Source of the DNA: Trypanosoma brucei gambiense DAL972 | Taxonomy: Eukaryota > Euglenozoa > Kinetoplastea > Trypanosomatida > Trypanosomatidae | Direction of reading: 5' to 3' | Length of the DNA stretch: 64,000 bases | Assembly (NCBI RefSeq): GCF_000210295.1 | Contig: NC_026740.1 | Location: forward strand, 503,691-567,690 | Shown here: piece after piece, positions 9,884-23,399 of the stretch | How the letters are laid out: the number at the start of each line of letters is the position of its first letter | How positions within the stretch are numbered: position 1 is the first letter of the stretch | The notes under the pieces: generated by a model | What the model saw: the letters and a program-made list of their open reading frames with translations, nothing else | Databases searched by the model: none | Told to the model about the DNA's origin: nothing | Position numbers and translations under genes: made by a program

Positions 9884-11944
9884 TCATTTCCGTGTGAATG
9901 CTGGTGCATCTCGATATTTTCTCTCTTCATGATACGCTATTATAAGCTCTTTCTGTATCTTGTTATCAAATGTTATTTGATACTGGTCAATACCATCCCA
10001 AAATACTTGTGTTTCCTCAGTTTGTTGCTCAGCATCAGCGGTGTTGTTGTTCACACATCGTTGCCGCGTCTTAATCACACCACCATAAATAGCATTAACA
10101 TATATCATCTCCCATGCCATGTTACGAGAAAAGGTATCCCAATCGGAAAAATACCTTGCAATGTTTGTCATAAATTCCTGTAACTCTGAAACACTTGCTT
10201 CTTTCCTGTAATTATCTGTTATTTGAATAAGCACAATAGTCTTTGAGGCAACTCCCAGTTGTGGAAAACCATCCCGCATATCCGCAACCCTTCTAGAGCA
10301 ATCTTCCACAAAGAAAAAGCCATCCACAAAAAGCTCACTCTCCTCCAATGACCTGTAGAGCACTTTGTATTTACAGTTTCCAATTGCATTCTGTCCAGTT
10401 TTTGGTAAGAACATTTGTTCAACAAGTTGAAACTGTTGTGGGGTCATATCTTTCAGGATGCTACGCTTGTCTTCCGTCTCTCCGAGTCTTCGGAGGTAGT
10501 TCAAATGTTTTGTGACCACACAAAAGACTCCAGGAAAGAGAAGTGAAACCAAAGCCCTTGTTTCAAGCGAGTAGGCTCCGACCTTACCGTATACGCTTTC
10601 ACTATGTTTCTCAACCATCAGTGTTGCAACAGTTGAAAACAGCGTACAGAGTATCATATTCCCAATGGCAACTGATAGAGGTCTACAGTGGTATGATTCG
10701 AGGTTTCCATATCTGCTCCTCTCCCGTACAATCTTTATTAACGATTCTGTGAAATGATTACCTTTCCATTCAAAATATTTTCCCATCATCATATCATAGC
10801 CATCTCGTCTATTACAACTGAGACTGCTTAGATACCTTATTACCGCCGCCTCACGACGGCCAGCTCCATTACTGAAAACATAACGAGGCAGCGGCCCCAC
10901 AAAGTCAACACGTCTCTCCACCAACCTCCACTCATCCTCTAGTTCTTCCTTAACCTTCGCACGAGCATTTTCATCGAGAGTCGTATAGTTGGGAAATAGG
11001 GACAGTTTCTTCCAGGCCACAAACGCCTTAATGTCACGTACGTCATCGCAGTTTAAAATTATCCTTGTTTGTTCCAGGTTCTTCATCCAGTACTTGTAGC
11101 GAACTCCATCTGGGGTTGCGAGGACAGTCACACCCCAAACATTTCTTGGGATCTCATAAGGCAGAGTCTCCTTAGGACTATTAATATCAAAAATAATATG
11201 CCCTCTTTTTTTCAAACGCATTTCTTCAATAACATTAATAACGTCTTCTCTCTCGTACAATACAACCCTCCCTTCCTCATTCCCCTTCTTGTTGTATATA
11301 AGGTAAGCGTCCACATCCGTGAAATACACAACGACATCAAGCATTCCTTCATGGAAGTGAAGTAGGGAATGAAGTAAAAATGATCCAACTCCACATGATT
11401 TTCCAATACCAGATATACCAATGACAATGTGTGTTGGTGGTGTGCTCTCTGTCTTTTCCACCCACCATGCATTTAATTTTCGTTGTATTATATACCACAC
11501 ACGCATCATTTCACGACGGACGTAAATATGACCTCCATTTCCCCCATATAAACTAATGAGACAACATTGAAATCCGCATGATGGCTAACCCATCTTTGAT
11601 GTAAGGACAAAGATCTCCAGGCCAGTGGGTCTCTCCTCAAGTTCCGCATCAACTTCACAATGTTCAGGAGTTATATCCACTTCTTCTTCCGTCCATATGT
11701 GTTGTGGTCTTCCAAAGAATACCTTCATACCGAGTGGCTCTTGATTATAACCTGACATCACATAACTCCACTTCGCATAATACAGAGACTCATATAACTC
11801 CTCTTCACGAGATTTCCTTTTTCCAGTTACCGATGGATTCTGCATCTGTCGTCCACCTCGTTCCTGCACTTCACCTTGTGCACGATTAAACCGTTCGTTA
11901 AACACATTCTGAGTATTTCCCATATTGCCGTTGTTTTGAATCAT
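9884..11944 (-). pseudogene. RHS: RHS-3, RHS gene with one premature TAG
   Basis: The gene spans 2061 bp, the length of an intact 686-aa copy, and is collinear with one. Codon 120 is TAG (11585-11587), placed exactly where the GWPS version has Trp. After the stop the frame stays open for the whole remainder, starting with two Met codons at 11504-11509 and covering 541 residues. That fragment still contains the P-loop (GISGIGKS). The variable segments are CGFQCCLIS after the stop, the Val-Asp-Ala form, PRNVWG at 253-296, NGAGRREA at 358-414, and ATLMVEKH. The same stop is present in RHS-5 and RHS-6. A shortened protein from the internal Met pair is possible but nothing in the sequence shows it is made. 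Confidence 0.85.
11585..11587 (-). other. Premature TAG in RHS-3 (codon 120)
   Basis: Context on the minus strand is AAG-ATG-GGT-TAG-CCA-TCA-TGC. The left part matches the GWPS allele (ATG-GGT-TGG-CCA) and the right part the CNPSCGFQ allele (CCA-TCA-TGC), so the stop sits at the junction of two alleles with a G to A change. Confidence 0.9.
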
Positions 11945-11991
11945 TCCTATCTCAAAATAATAACTTTAAATAGGTAATATTGCGTTACTTT

Positions 11992-12048
11992 CTGAACATA
12001 TATGTGTGTGTGTGTGTTAAATCAAATAGTAAAATGAAGGGAATGATG
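11992..12048 (-). promoter_or_regulatory. Candidate trans-splice acceptor of RHS-3
   Basis: Pyrimidine tract, CA repeat and first AG at plus-strand 11992-11993, about 47 nt before the ATG. Confidence 0.5.
12003..12018. repeat. CA/TG microsatellite, short allele
   Basis: Uninterrupted TG tract in the RHS-3 splice region. Confidence 0.85.
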
Positions 12049-14475
12049 TGTACACACTATCAAGCAACACATATATACAGTTCATGAATATCATAAACTA
12101 ACAGAACAAATTATAACCTCTCCTTACAGTTAAACCCCTTCACAACCCCTTGCATATATTGAATAGTGACGTTCAATCAATTAAATATTCTGTATGAAAG
12201 CATGAGTAATAAGATTTTTAGATATGAGAGATAACAAACACGAAACCATAAGTGAAGAATACTACTATTTCATATAATATAATATGTATGCATATAGTAT
12301 AACATGTCATACTTTTTGAAATAATAAACAATAGTATTAATAATGAGATAAACAGAATTTACAATAATAGATTATACATTGCACACGTAATAATGAGGAC
12401 AACGTATGTCACAAAGGTTCTTAATTATAACATCGAAAGAACATTAACTCAAAGCATCAGCAAACATGCACATACAAACTGTTATTCATTATAACATCTT
12501 GGCTCCATCTCACAGCATAGACGACAATGTTTGAGTGTAAACCGTAACATACAAAACCCAACACAAATATCTTCTGTACTGTTAAATATTGGGATGGTAT
12601 CTCATCTCATTATTAAACACTTTCAACATTATCTTGTTGTCTCCTTGTTTGGGAACTCTCATCTTTGACACTAAGGAATATGTGAAGATACTAAGATCAT
12701 TTATTTTTTTATTTCCTAGTTGCATTTGCAATTGTTCACATATTCTTTCAGTACACGCAAAAAAATTGAAAGTTTAAGGAAAATTGAATTATGAGAATAA
12801 GGAAACAAAGGATAAATTTTCTGTGAACAATAAAATATTATATAATATTTTAAATCTTCTGCAGTGATTCACCACATGTGGAAAATATATGCAATAGTTA
12901 CATAACACTGACAACACTGAATAAAGGAATATATTCAATATAGTCAATATAGTCAATATATTTAATGCAAATATTACATGGAATATAAGAAGTGTAAGGA
13001 ATCAAAGGAATATAAAAAATAAAATGTAATGGAGAATGATGGAAACTTAAGATACATCTATGTGAGCATAGCGTTGTGTGAGTAGAAATCATGTGCATAT
13101 TTTATCTTAATTTTTCCCTATATTGTACTCACTCACTCGTAAAATTTAATCATGGAAATAAAGTTTAGGGAATAGTAAAGTTGTTCTTCCACTCGCATCA
13201 AGACACAAATACATGCTTTCTGTCATTGGAAATCATGTGTCTTTATTAAATTGTAGTATCCAATAATGAAAAAGAAGTACTCTATTACTATATCACTCAT
13301 CATTTCCTACATCCCTAAATATATCGCATATTGTCACTATACATATTCTTTTTCTTTTTCATATACCATACAACAATCATATATTATTTACTTCCTTTCT
13401 TTAAACTGATGTCGTAATGTTCCTTTTGGAAGATACAAATAAATAATTGAACAAATATTAACACAAGAGTAATAATAGAAGAAAAGAATTACCTTAAGGA
13501 AACTACATGGAACTTCCATTATATAAGATACTACACTTCATATAAGGGGGAAATACGTAACAGTGGTTGTATCTTTTATTTGTCCTCAGTGTATCGGCAA
13601 TCCTTCAGTAGACACTGCTTTGCAACTGATTTCTTTTATGGATTAAGTTAGTCAGCAGTGTTGAGACAGGTTCCCCCGCATGAGGAGTGAAGGGACAAAA
13701 CAATATTCCTACCTTCTAACCTATTGAACAAGAATGTCTCAAACAATATCATTTGTCCCTATTTATTTCTGCAGATGCAAATGCTATTGATGGGTGAGAT
13801 ACATCTAAACAGCAACGGATATAACTATACTCATACAGTGTTTCTTTGATTTCTTCTCGTCACCACAGTTCTGTTGGGTTACAAATATATATACAGCACT
13901 CCACTTTGTGGCTATAAGTCACTTTAATATTTGAATGAAATCCTGCTTATCGCTACTGCAATATTTCACACTCTGTGAGGGACACTGATATTTGCTTCTT
14001 TCGTCCATTTCATATTTTGATAGTTATGTAAATATCTTATGTGCAATCCATCTCCTTTCCAAAATAAATAAAAAGAAAGATAAAAGCATAAGCAATTATC
14101 GACATAAAAACTGGAATGAGTCTCTCGGTTACACGTCGCACGCTTCTAACATATAGACATGCTGCATGTAACCTATTTTTGTTGTTTCATGCATGTGTCA
14201 GTATGATAAAATGAAAATAGTCTCATGTTTCTCCTTGTGCTTTTGTATTGCATAAACTACTGGACTCGTCATCTCTTCCACCTATTCATCACACAGGAGT
14301 TATTCACTTGCTTTACATATAGCATATAGTAAAAATACAAAATATCAAATTATTAAATTAATACTTCACTATAAGCAATAAAGCTTACTTGATTTTGTTT
14401 ATTTCATTTATAGCTGAGTTGAATTACATATGTTAATGAAATTATTCCACTACTCAAAGATACAAGCACTTTATT

Positions 14476-14476
14476 G

Positions 14477-14513
<37 letters not shown>
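14476..14513. repeat. (TA)n(GA)n composite microsatellite
   Basis: Third-unit allele, with a relatively long GA part. Confidence 0.9.
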
Positions 14514-14514
<1 letters not shown>

Positions 14515-15464
14515 TGGTTTTGAGACACACCACATATCAGTTCTTCAACATTACATATGTGTAAATCCATATTTACAAAAGGTACAGCTTTTGAATATCT
14601 GCATAATTATTTGAAGTATTATTATCTAATGAAATGAACAGTAGATGTCACTGAAATGCAAATAGTAATAATTCTCTGAAAGGCATAAATACTGTTTCAT
14701 ACAATACTCTAAAGTACTGCAGCGCTGTGCCATGAATACTTCCACAGAAGATACAACAACTAATGTGCGATAGTTAGTCATAATGATGCCTTCCATGTGA
14801 TGAACTCTGCAATACAAATCATACGTTGAACAGAAACTAAAACATTAAATACTAAATATAAATGCATGGGGGAGTGATGTAAACTATAAGAGGGGTTATG
14901 TACGTCAAGGAAGTTTCATTAGAATACAATAATAGTTTTGAATTTTATTAGACAACTTAAAGCTTAACCACATGTGTGGAAACAACAATCACTTCACTAT
15001 AGCATTTGTAGATTAGTGATTGTTACTGAAATAAATGAAAAAAAACAAATGAAGTAAATACGGCAAGCACTGCATCCCATATTCTGTATTCATCACTGTG
15101 TGCTGACGCGTTTGAGTAGCTTTGCCCATTGACAGAAAAAAAAATAATAAATAAATGAAATCTCTTCTTGCATCTTGTACAAGTGTATTTCAACAAAACA
15201 AAGACGTAAAAGAAATTTTATGCTTAATATATTTACTCATTTATTTGAAGGAAAGGTACAATAACAAAAAAACTATAAAGGTGCATGTGAGTTATACTTC
15301 ATTGTCAGATAAAGTTAACTTCACAACCCTCCTGCAACACAAAAGGAAAATTAAAAGAATTACAATGAAGAAACAGAAGGAATACAATATGTTTTTTCCA
15401 ACCTCTAACATGTTATATGTAAAAGTGACGAAATGGTCTTCACAATAGGATGCTACTCATGACC

Positions 15465-17524
15465 TCATTTCCGTGTGAATGCTGGTGCATCTCGATATTT
15501 TCTCTCTTCATGATACGCTATTATAAGCTCTTTCTGTATCTTTTTATCAAATGTTATTTGATACTGGTCAATACCATCCCAAAATACTTGTGTTTCCTCA
15601 GTTTGTTGCTCAGCATCAGCGGTGTTGTTGTTCACACATCGTTGCCGCGTCTTAATCACACCACCATAAATAGCATTAACATATATCATCTCCCATGCCA
15701 TGTTACGAGAAAAGGTATCCCAATCGGAAAAATACCTTGCAATGTTTGTCATAAATTCCTGTAACTCTGAAACACTTGCTTCTTTCCTGTAATTATCTGT
15801 TATTTGAATAAGCACAATAGTCTTTGAGGCAACTCCCAGTTGTGGAAAACCATCCCGCATATCCGCAACCCTTCTAGAGTAATCTTCCACAAAGAAAAAG
15901 CCTCCACAAAAAGCTCACTCTCCTCCAATGACCTGTAGAGCACCTTGTATTTACAGTTTCCAATTGCATTCTGTCCAGTTTTTGGTAAGAACATTTGTTC
16001 AACAAGTTGAAACTGTTGTGGGGTCATATCTTTCAGGATGCTACGCTTGTCTTCCGTCTCTCCGAGTCTTCGGAGGTAGTTCAAATGTTTTGTGACCACA
16101 CAAAAGACTCTAGGAAAGAGAAGTGAAACCAAAGCCCTTGTTTCAAGCGAGTAGGCTCCGACCTTACCGTATTCCATCATGAATTCATGGGATGACATAC
16201 TTTCCGCAACATCTGCAAACAGCGTACAGAGTATCATATTCCCAATGGCAACTGATAGAGGTCTACAGTGGTATGATTCGAGGTTTCCATATCTGCTCCT
16301 CTCCCGTACAATCTTTATTAACGATTCTGTGAAATGATTACCTTTCCATTCAAAATATTTTCCCATCATCATATCATAGCCATCTCGTCTATTACAACTG
16401 AGACTGCTTAGATACCTTATTACCGCCGCCTCACGACAGCCAGCTCCATTACTGAAAACATAACGAGGCAGCGGCCCCACAACGTCAACACGTCTCTCCA
16501 CCAACCTCCACTCATCCTCTAGTTCTTCCTTAACCTTCAAACGAGCATTTTCATCGAGAGTTGTATAGTTGGGAAATAGGGACAGTTTCTTCCAGGCCAC
16601 AAACGCCTTAATGTCACGTACGTCATCGCAGTTTAAAATTATCCTTGTTTGTTCCAGGTTCTTCATCCAGTACTTGTAGCGAACTCCATCTGGGGGTGCG
16701 AGGACAGTCACACCCCAAACATTTCTTGGGGTCTCATAAGGCGGAGTCTCATCAGGTCCATCAGTATCAAAAATAATATGCCCTCTTTTTTTCAAACGCA
16801 TTTCTTTAATAACATTAGTGGCGTCTTTTCTCTTGTACAATACAACCCTCCCTTCCTCATTCCCCTTCTTGTTGTATATAAGGTAAGCTTTGGCATCCGT
16901 GAAATACACAACGACATCAAGCATTCCTTCATGGAAGTGAAGTAGGGAATGAAGTAAAAATGATCCAACTCCACATGATTTTCCAATACCAGATATACCA
17001 ATGACAATGTGTGTTGGTGGTGTGCTCTCTGTCTTTTGCACCCACCATGCATTTAATTTTCGTTGTATTATATACCACACACGCATCATTTCACGACGGA
17101 CGTAAATATGACCTCCATTTCCCCCATATAAACTAATGAGAGAACATTGAAATCCGCATGATGGGTTACATATCTTTGATGTAAGGACAAAGATCTCCAG
17201 GCCAGTGGGTCTCTCCTCAAGTTCCGCATCAACTTCACAATGTTCAGGAGTTATATCCACTTCTTCTTCCGTCCATATGTGTTGTGGTCTTCCAAAGAAT
17301 ACCTTCATACCGAGTGGCTCTTGATTATAACCTGACATCACATAACTCCACTTCGCATAATACAGAGACTCATATAACTCCTCTTCACGAGATTTCCTTT
17401 TTCCAGTTACCGATGGATTCTGCATCTGTCGTCCACCTTGTTCCTGCACTTCACCTTGTGCACGATTAAACCGTTCGTTAAACACATTCTGAGTATTTCT
17501 CATATTGCCGTTGTTTTGAATCAT
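15465..17524 (-). pseudogene. RHS: RHS-4, RHS gene with a one-base deletion
   Basis: The span is 2060 bp, one less than an intact copy. All other copies read GCCATCC where this one reads GCCTCC, so one base is missing between 15902 and 15903, near codon 541. The first frame is open for 541 correct residues and then runs on for about 33 wrong ones to a stop at 15800; the rest of the C-terminal domain lies in another frame (15465-15890). N-terminal segments are CNPSCGFQ, P-loop GISGIGKS and the Ala-Lys-Ala form. Residues 253-296 are a hybrid, DTDGPDETPPYET followed by PRNVWG. Then come NGAGCREA and AESMSSHEF. The deleted copy lacks the conserved WDTFSRNMAWEMIYV block in frame, so it is probably not functional unless the deletion is a sequencing error. 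Confidence 0.85.
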
Positions 17525-17571
17525 TCCTATCTCAAAATAATAACTTTAAATAGGTAATATTGTGTTACTTT

Positions 17572-17624
17572 CTGCACATATGTGTGTGTGTGTTAAATCA
17601 AATAGTAAAATGAAGGGAATGATG
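17572..17624 (-). promoter_or_regulatory. Candidate trans-splice acceptor of RHS-4
   Basis: Pyrimidine tract, CA repeat and first AG at plus-strand 17572-17573; the base before the AG region differs from RHS-1 to RHS-3 (GCACATATG in place of GAACATATG on the plus strand). Confidence 0.5.
17581..17593. repeat. CA/TG microsatellite, short allele
   Basis: Uninterrupted 13-bp TG tract in the RHS-4 splice region. Confidence 0.85.
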
Positions 17625-19121
17625 TGTACACACTATCAAGCAACACATATATACAGTTCATGAATATCATAAACTAACAGAACAAATTATAACCCCTCCT
17701 TACAGTTAAACCCCTTAACAACCCCTTGCATATATTGAATAGTGATGTTCAATCAATTAAATATTCTGTATGAAAGCATGAGTAATAAGATTTTTAGATA
17801 TGAGAGATAACAAACACGAAATCCTAAGTGAAGAATACTACTATTTCATATAATATAATATGTATGCATATAGTATAATATGTCATACTTTTTGAAATAA
17901 TAAACAATAGTATTAATAATGAGATAAACAGAATTTACAATAATAGATTATACATTGCACACGTAATAATGAGGACAACGTATGTCACAAAGGTTCTTAA
18001 TTATAACATCGAAAGAACATTAACTCAAAGCATCAGCATATACTGCACATACAAACTGTTATTCATTATAACATCTTGGCTCCATTTCACAGCATAGACG
18101 ACAATGTTTGAGTGTAAACCGTAACATACAAAACCCAACACAAATATCTTCTGTACTGTTAAATATTGGGATGGTATCTCATCTCATTATTAAACACTTT
18201 CAACATTATCTTGTTGTCTCCTTGTTTGGGAACTCTCATCTTTGACACTAAGGAATATGTGAAGATATTAAGATCATTTATTTTTTTATTTCCTAGTTGC
18301 ATTTGCAATTGTTCACGTATTCTTTCAGTACACGCAAAAAAATTGAAAGTTTAAGGAAAATTGAATTATGAGAATAAGGAAACAAAGGATAAATTTTCTG
18401 TGAACAATAAAATATTATATAATATCTCAAATCTTCTGCAGTGATTCACCACATGTGGAAAATATATGCAATAGTTACATAACACTGACAACACTGAATA
18501 AAGGAATATATTCAATATACTCAATATAGTCAATATATTTAATGCAAATATTACATGGAATATAAGAAGTGTAAGGAATCAAAGGAATATAAAAAATAAA
18601 ATGTAATGGAGAATGATGGAAACTTAAGATACATCTATGTGAGCATAGCGTTGTGTGAGTAGAAATCATGTGCATATTTTATCTTAATTTTTCCCTATAT
18701 TGTACTCACTCACTCGTAAAATTTAATCATGGAAATAAAGTTTAGGGAATAGTAAAGTTGTTCTTCCACTCGCGTCAAGACACAAATACATGCTTTCTGT
18801 CATTGGAAATCATGTGTCTTTATTAAATTGTAGTATCCAATAATGAAAAAGAAGTACTCTATTACTATATCACTCATCATTTCCTACATCCCTAAATATA
18901 TCGCATATTGTCACTATACATATTCTTTTTATTTTTCATATACCAAACAACAATCATATATTATTTACTTCCTTTCTTTAAACTGATGTCGTAATGTTCC
19001 TTTTGGAAGATACAAATAAATAATTGTACAAATATTAACACAAGAGTAATAATAGAAGAAAAGAATTACCTTAAGGAAACTACATGGGACTTCCATTATA
19101 TAAGATACTACACTTCATATA

Positions 19122-19221
19122 NNNNNNNNNNNNNNNNNNNNNNNNNNNNNNNNNNNNNNNNNNNNNNNNNNNNNNNNNNNNNNNNNNNNNNNNNNNNNNN
19201 NNNNNNNNNNNNNNNNNNNNN
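19122..19221. other. Assembly gap (100 N) with collapsed repeat
   Basis: A run of exactly 100 N. Left of it the sequence is 1.6 kb into a spacer; right of it the sequence is inside an RHS gene. With a 5.58 kb unit, about 3.3 kb is missing: the rest of the spacer and most of the 3' part of RHS-5. It may hide more whole units. Confidence 0.9.
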
Positions 19222-19861
19222 AAGCGTCCACATCCGTGAAATACACAGCGACATCAAGCATTCCTTCATGGAAGTGAAGTAGGGAATGAAGTAAAAATGA
19301 TCCAACTCCACATGATTTTCCAATACCAGATATACCAATGACAATGTGTGTTGGTGGTGTGCTCTCTGTCTTTTGCACCCACCATGCATTTAATTTTTGT
19401 TGTATTATATACCACACACGCATCATTTCACGACGGACGTAAATATGACCTCCATTTCCCCCATATAAACTAATGAGAGAACATTGAAATCCGCATGATG
19501 GCTAACCCATCTTTGATGTAAGGACAAAGATCTCCAGGCCAGTGGGTCTCTCCTCAAGTTCCGCATCAACTTCACAATGTTCAGGAGTTATATCCACTTC
19601 TTCTTCCGTCCATATGTGTTGTGGTCTTCCAAAGAATACCTTCATACCGAGTGGCTCTTGATTATAACCTGACATCACATAACTCCACTTCGCATAATAC
19701 AGAGACTCATATAACTCCTCTTCACGAGATTTCCTTTTTCCAGTTACCGATGGATTCTGCATCTGTCGTCCACCTTGTTCCTGCACTTCACCTTGTGCAC
19801 GATTAAACCGTTCGTTAAACACATTCTGAGTATTTCCCATATTGCCGTTGTTTTGAATCAT
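19222..19861 (-). pseudogene. RHS: RHS-5, 5' part of a broken RHS gene next to a gap
   Basis: Only about 213 codons are visible. The frame begins normally (first Met after an in-frame TAA), then codon 120 is TAG (19502-19504), the same stop as in RHS-3 and RHS-6. After it the frame is open into the gap and includes CGFQCSLIS, the P-loop GISGIGKS and the Val-Asp-Ala form. A neighbouring change replaces one Val of VVVYFTD by Ala. The first exon-like part carries GNMGN and QEQGG, a pairing different from RHS-3 (QERGG) and RHS-6 (GNMRN), so the stop allele sits on different backgrounds. Confidence 0.8.
19502..19504 (-). other. Premature TAG in RHS-5 (codon 120)
   Basis: Identical codon and flanks to the RHS-3 stop. 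Confidence 0.9.
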
Positions 19862-19908
19862 TCCTATCTCAAAATAATAACTTTAAATAGGTAATATTGT
19901 GTTACTTT

Positions 19909-19921
19909 CTGCACATATGTG

Positions 19922-19956
<35 letters not shown>

Positions 19957-19989
19957 GTTAAATCAAATAGTAAAATGAAGGGAATGATG
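19909..19989 (-). promoter_or_regulatory. Candidate trans-splice acceptor of RHS-5, with expanded CA tract
   Basis: The pyrimidine tract and the AG (plus-strand 19909-19910) are separated by about 28 bases more than in RHS-4, because the CA repeat is expanded. Spacing between these two elements can affect acceptor choice. Confidence 0.5.
19918..19958. repeat. CA/TG microsatellite, long allele (41 bp)
   Basis: The longest TG tract in the window, with one TTTG interruption. Confidence 0.9.
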
Positions 19990-22418
19990 TGTACACACTA
20001 TCAAGCAACACATATATGCAGTTCATGAATATCATAAACTAACAGAACAAATTATAACCTCTCCTTACAGTTAAACCCCTTCACAACCCCTTGCTTATAT
20101 TGAATAGTGATGTTCAATCAATTAAATATTCTGTATGAAAGCATGAGTAATAAGATTTTTAGATATGAGAGATAACAAACACGAAATCCTAAGTGAAGAA
20201 TACTACTATTTCATATAATATAATATGTATGCATATAGTATAATATGTCATACTTTTTGAAATAATAAACAATAGTATTAATAATGAGATAAACAGAATT
20301 TACAATAATAGATTATACATTGCACACGTAATAATGAGGACAACGTATGTCACAAAGGTTCTTAATTATAACATCGAAAGAACATTAACTCAAAGCATCA
20401 GCATATATGCACATACAAACTGTTATTCATTATAACATCTTGGCTCCATCTCACAGCATAGACGACAATGTTTGAGTGTAAACCGTAACATACAAAACCC
20501 AACACAAATATCTTCTGTACTGTTAAATATTGGGATGGTATCTCATCTCATTATTAAACACTTTCAACATTATCTTGTTGTCTCCTTGTTTGGGAACTCT
20601 CATCTTTGACACTAAGGAATATGTGAAGATACTAAGATCATTTATTTTTTTATTTCCTAGTTGCATTTGCAATTGTTCACGTATTCTTTCAGTACACGCA
20701 AAAAAATTGAAAGTTTAAGGAAAATTGAATTATGAGAATAAGGAAACAAAGGATAAATTTTCTGTGAACAATAAAATATTATATAATATCTCAAATCTTC
20801 TGCAGTGATTCACCACATGTGGAAAATATATGCAATAGTTACATAACACTGACAACACTGAATAAAGGAATATATTCAATATACTCAATATAGTCAATAT
20901 ATTTAATGCAAATATTACATGGAATATAAGAAGTGTAAGGAATCAAAGGAATATAAAAAATAAAATGTAATGGAGAATGATGGAAACTTAAGATACATCT
21001 ATGTGAGCATAGCGTTGTGTGAGTAGAAATCATGTGCATATTTTATCTTAATCTTTCCCTATATTGTACTCACTCACTCGTAAAATTTAATCATGGAAAT
21101 AAAGTTTAGGGAATAGTAAAGTTGTTCTTCCACTCGCGTCAAGACACAAATACATGCTTTCTGTCATTGGAAATCATGTGTCTTTATTAAATTGTAGTAT
21201 CCAATAATGAAAAAGAAGTACTCTATTACTATATCACTCATCATTTCCTACATCCCTAAATATATCGCATATTGTCACTATACATATTCTTTTTATTTTT
21301 CATATACCATACAACAATCATATATTATTTACTTCCTTTCTTTAAACTGATGTCGTAATGTTCCTTTTGGAAGATACAAATAAATAATTGTACAAATATT
21401 AACACAAGAGTAATGATAGAAGAAAAGAATTACCTTAAGGAAACTACATGGAACTTCCATTATATAAGATACTACACTTCATATAAGGGGGAAATACGTA
21501 ACAGTTGTTGTATCTTTTATTTGTCCTCAGTGTATCGGCAATCCTTCAGTAGACACTGCTTTGCAACTGATTTCTTTTATGGATTAAGTTAGTCAGCAGT
21601 GTTGAGACAGGTTCCCCCGCATGAGGAGTGAAGGGACAAAACAATATTCCTACCTTCTAACCTATTGAACAAGAATGTCTCAAACAATATCATTTGTCCC
21701 TATTTATTTCTGCAGATGCAAATGCTATTGATGGGTGAGATACATCTAAACAGCAACGGATATAACTATACTCATACAGTGTTTCTTTGATTTCTTCTCG
21801 TCACCACAGTTCTGTTGGGTTACAAATATATACACAGCACTCCACTTTGTGGCTATAAGTCTCTTTAATATTTGAATGAAATCCTGCTTATCGCTACTGC
21901 AATATTTCACACTCTGTGAGGGACACTGATATTTGCTTCTTTCGTCCATTTCATATTTTGATAGTTATGTAAATATCTTATGTGCAATCCATCTCCTTTC
22001 CAAAATAAATAAAAAGAAAGATAAAAGCATAAGCAATTATCGACATAAAAACTGGAATGAGTCTCTCGGTTACACGTCGCACGCTTCTAACATATAGACA
22101 TGCTGCATGTAACCTATTTTTGTTGTTTCATGCATGTGTCAGTATGATAAAATGAAAATAGTCTCATGTTTCTCCTTGTGCTTTTGTATTGCATAAACTA
22201 CTGGACTCGTCATCTCTTCCACCTATTCATCACACAGGAGTTGTTCACTTGCTTTACATATAGCATATAGTAAAAATACAAAATATCAAATTATTAAATT
22301 AATACTTCACTATAAGCAATAAAGCTTACTTGATTTTGTTTATTTCATTTATATCTGAGTTGAATTACATATGTTAATTGAAATTATTCCACTACTCAAA
22401 GATACAAGCACTTTATTG

Positions 22419-22449
<31 letters not shown>

Positions 22450-22450
22450 A
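22419..22450. repeat. (TA)n(GA)n composite microsatellite, short allele
   Basis: Both the TA and the GA part are short. Confidence 0.9.
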
Positions 22451-23399
22451 TGGTTTTGAGACACACCACATATCAGTTCTTCAACATTACATATGTGTAA
22501 ATCCATATTTACAAAAGGTACAGCTTTTGAATATCTGCATAATTATTTGAAGTATTATTATCTAATGAAATGAACAGTAGATGTCACTGAAATGCAAATA
22601 GTAATAATCCTCTGAAAGGCATAAATACTGTTTCACACAATACTCTAAAGTAATGCAGCGCTATGCCATGAATACTTCCACAGAAGATACAACAACTAAT
22701 GTGCGATAGTTAGTCATAATGATGCCTTCCATGTGATGAACTCTGCAATACAAATCATACGTTGAACAGAAACTAAAACATTAAATACTAAATATAAATA
22801 CATGGGGAAGTGATGTAAAATATAAGAGGGTTTATGTACGTCAAGAAAGTTTCATTAGAATACAATAATAGTTTTGAATTTTATTAAACAACTTAAAGCT
22901 TAACCACATGTGTGGAAACAACAATCACTTCACTATAGCATTTGTAGATTAGTGATTGTTACTGAAATAAATGAAAAAAAACAAATGAAGTAAATATGGC
23001 AAGCACTGCATCCCATATTCTGTATTCATCACTGTGTGCTGACGCGTTTGAGTAGCTTTGCCCATTGACAGAAAAAAAATAATAAATAAATGAAATCTCT
23101 TCTTGCATCTTGCACAAGTGTATTTCAACAAAACAAAGACGTAAAAGAAATTTTATGCTTAATATATTTACTCATTTATTTGAAGGAAAGGTACAATAGC
23201 CAAAAAACTATAAAGGTGCATGTGAGTTATACTTCATTGTCAGATAAAGTTAACTTCACAACCCTCCTGAAACACAAAAGGAAAATTAAAAGAATTACAA
23301 TGAAGAAACAGAAGGAATACAATATGTTTTTTCCAACCTCTAACATGTTATATGTAAAAGTGACGAAATGGTCTTCACAATAGGATGCTACTCATGACC

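Larger units (their letters stand above)
11945..15464. other. Spacer 3
   Basis: 3520 bp without a recognised gene. The 67-codon ORF is broken here by a TGA (near 13920). The (TA)n(GA)n tract is at 14476-14513. A run of small differences around 14690-14910 (for example CTGCAG for ATGCAG and GGGGTTATG for GGGTTTATG) is shared with the spacers at 42120-42340 and 47700-47930, so this block also exchanges between units. Confidence 0.85.
17525..19121. other. Spacer 4, left part before a gap
   Basis: The first 1.6 kb of a normal spacer, cut off by the N run. No gene is seen. The 67-codon ORF position is lost in the gap. Confidence 0.85.
19862..23399. other. Spacer 5
   Basis: 3538 bp without a recognised gene. 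It is longer than its neighbours mainly because of an expanded TG tract. The 67-codon ORF is intact (21746-21949). The (TA)n(GA)n tract is the shortest in the window (22419-22450). Confidence 0.85.

Noticed and set aside
22700..22760. Possible C/D-box snoRNA (TGATGA motif before AACTCTGC) in the spacers
   Set aside because: Only a single box-like motif with no paired D box or terminal stem that I could find; A+T-rich sequence gives such matches by chance.
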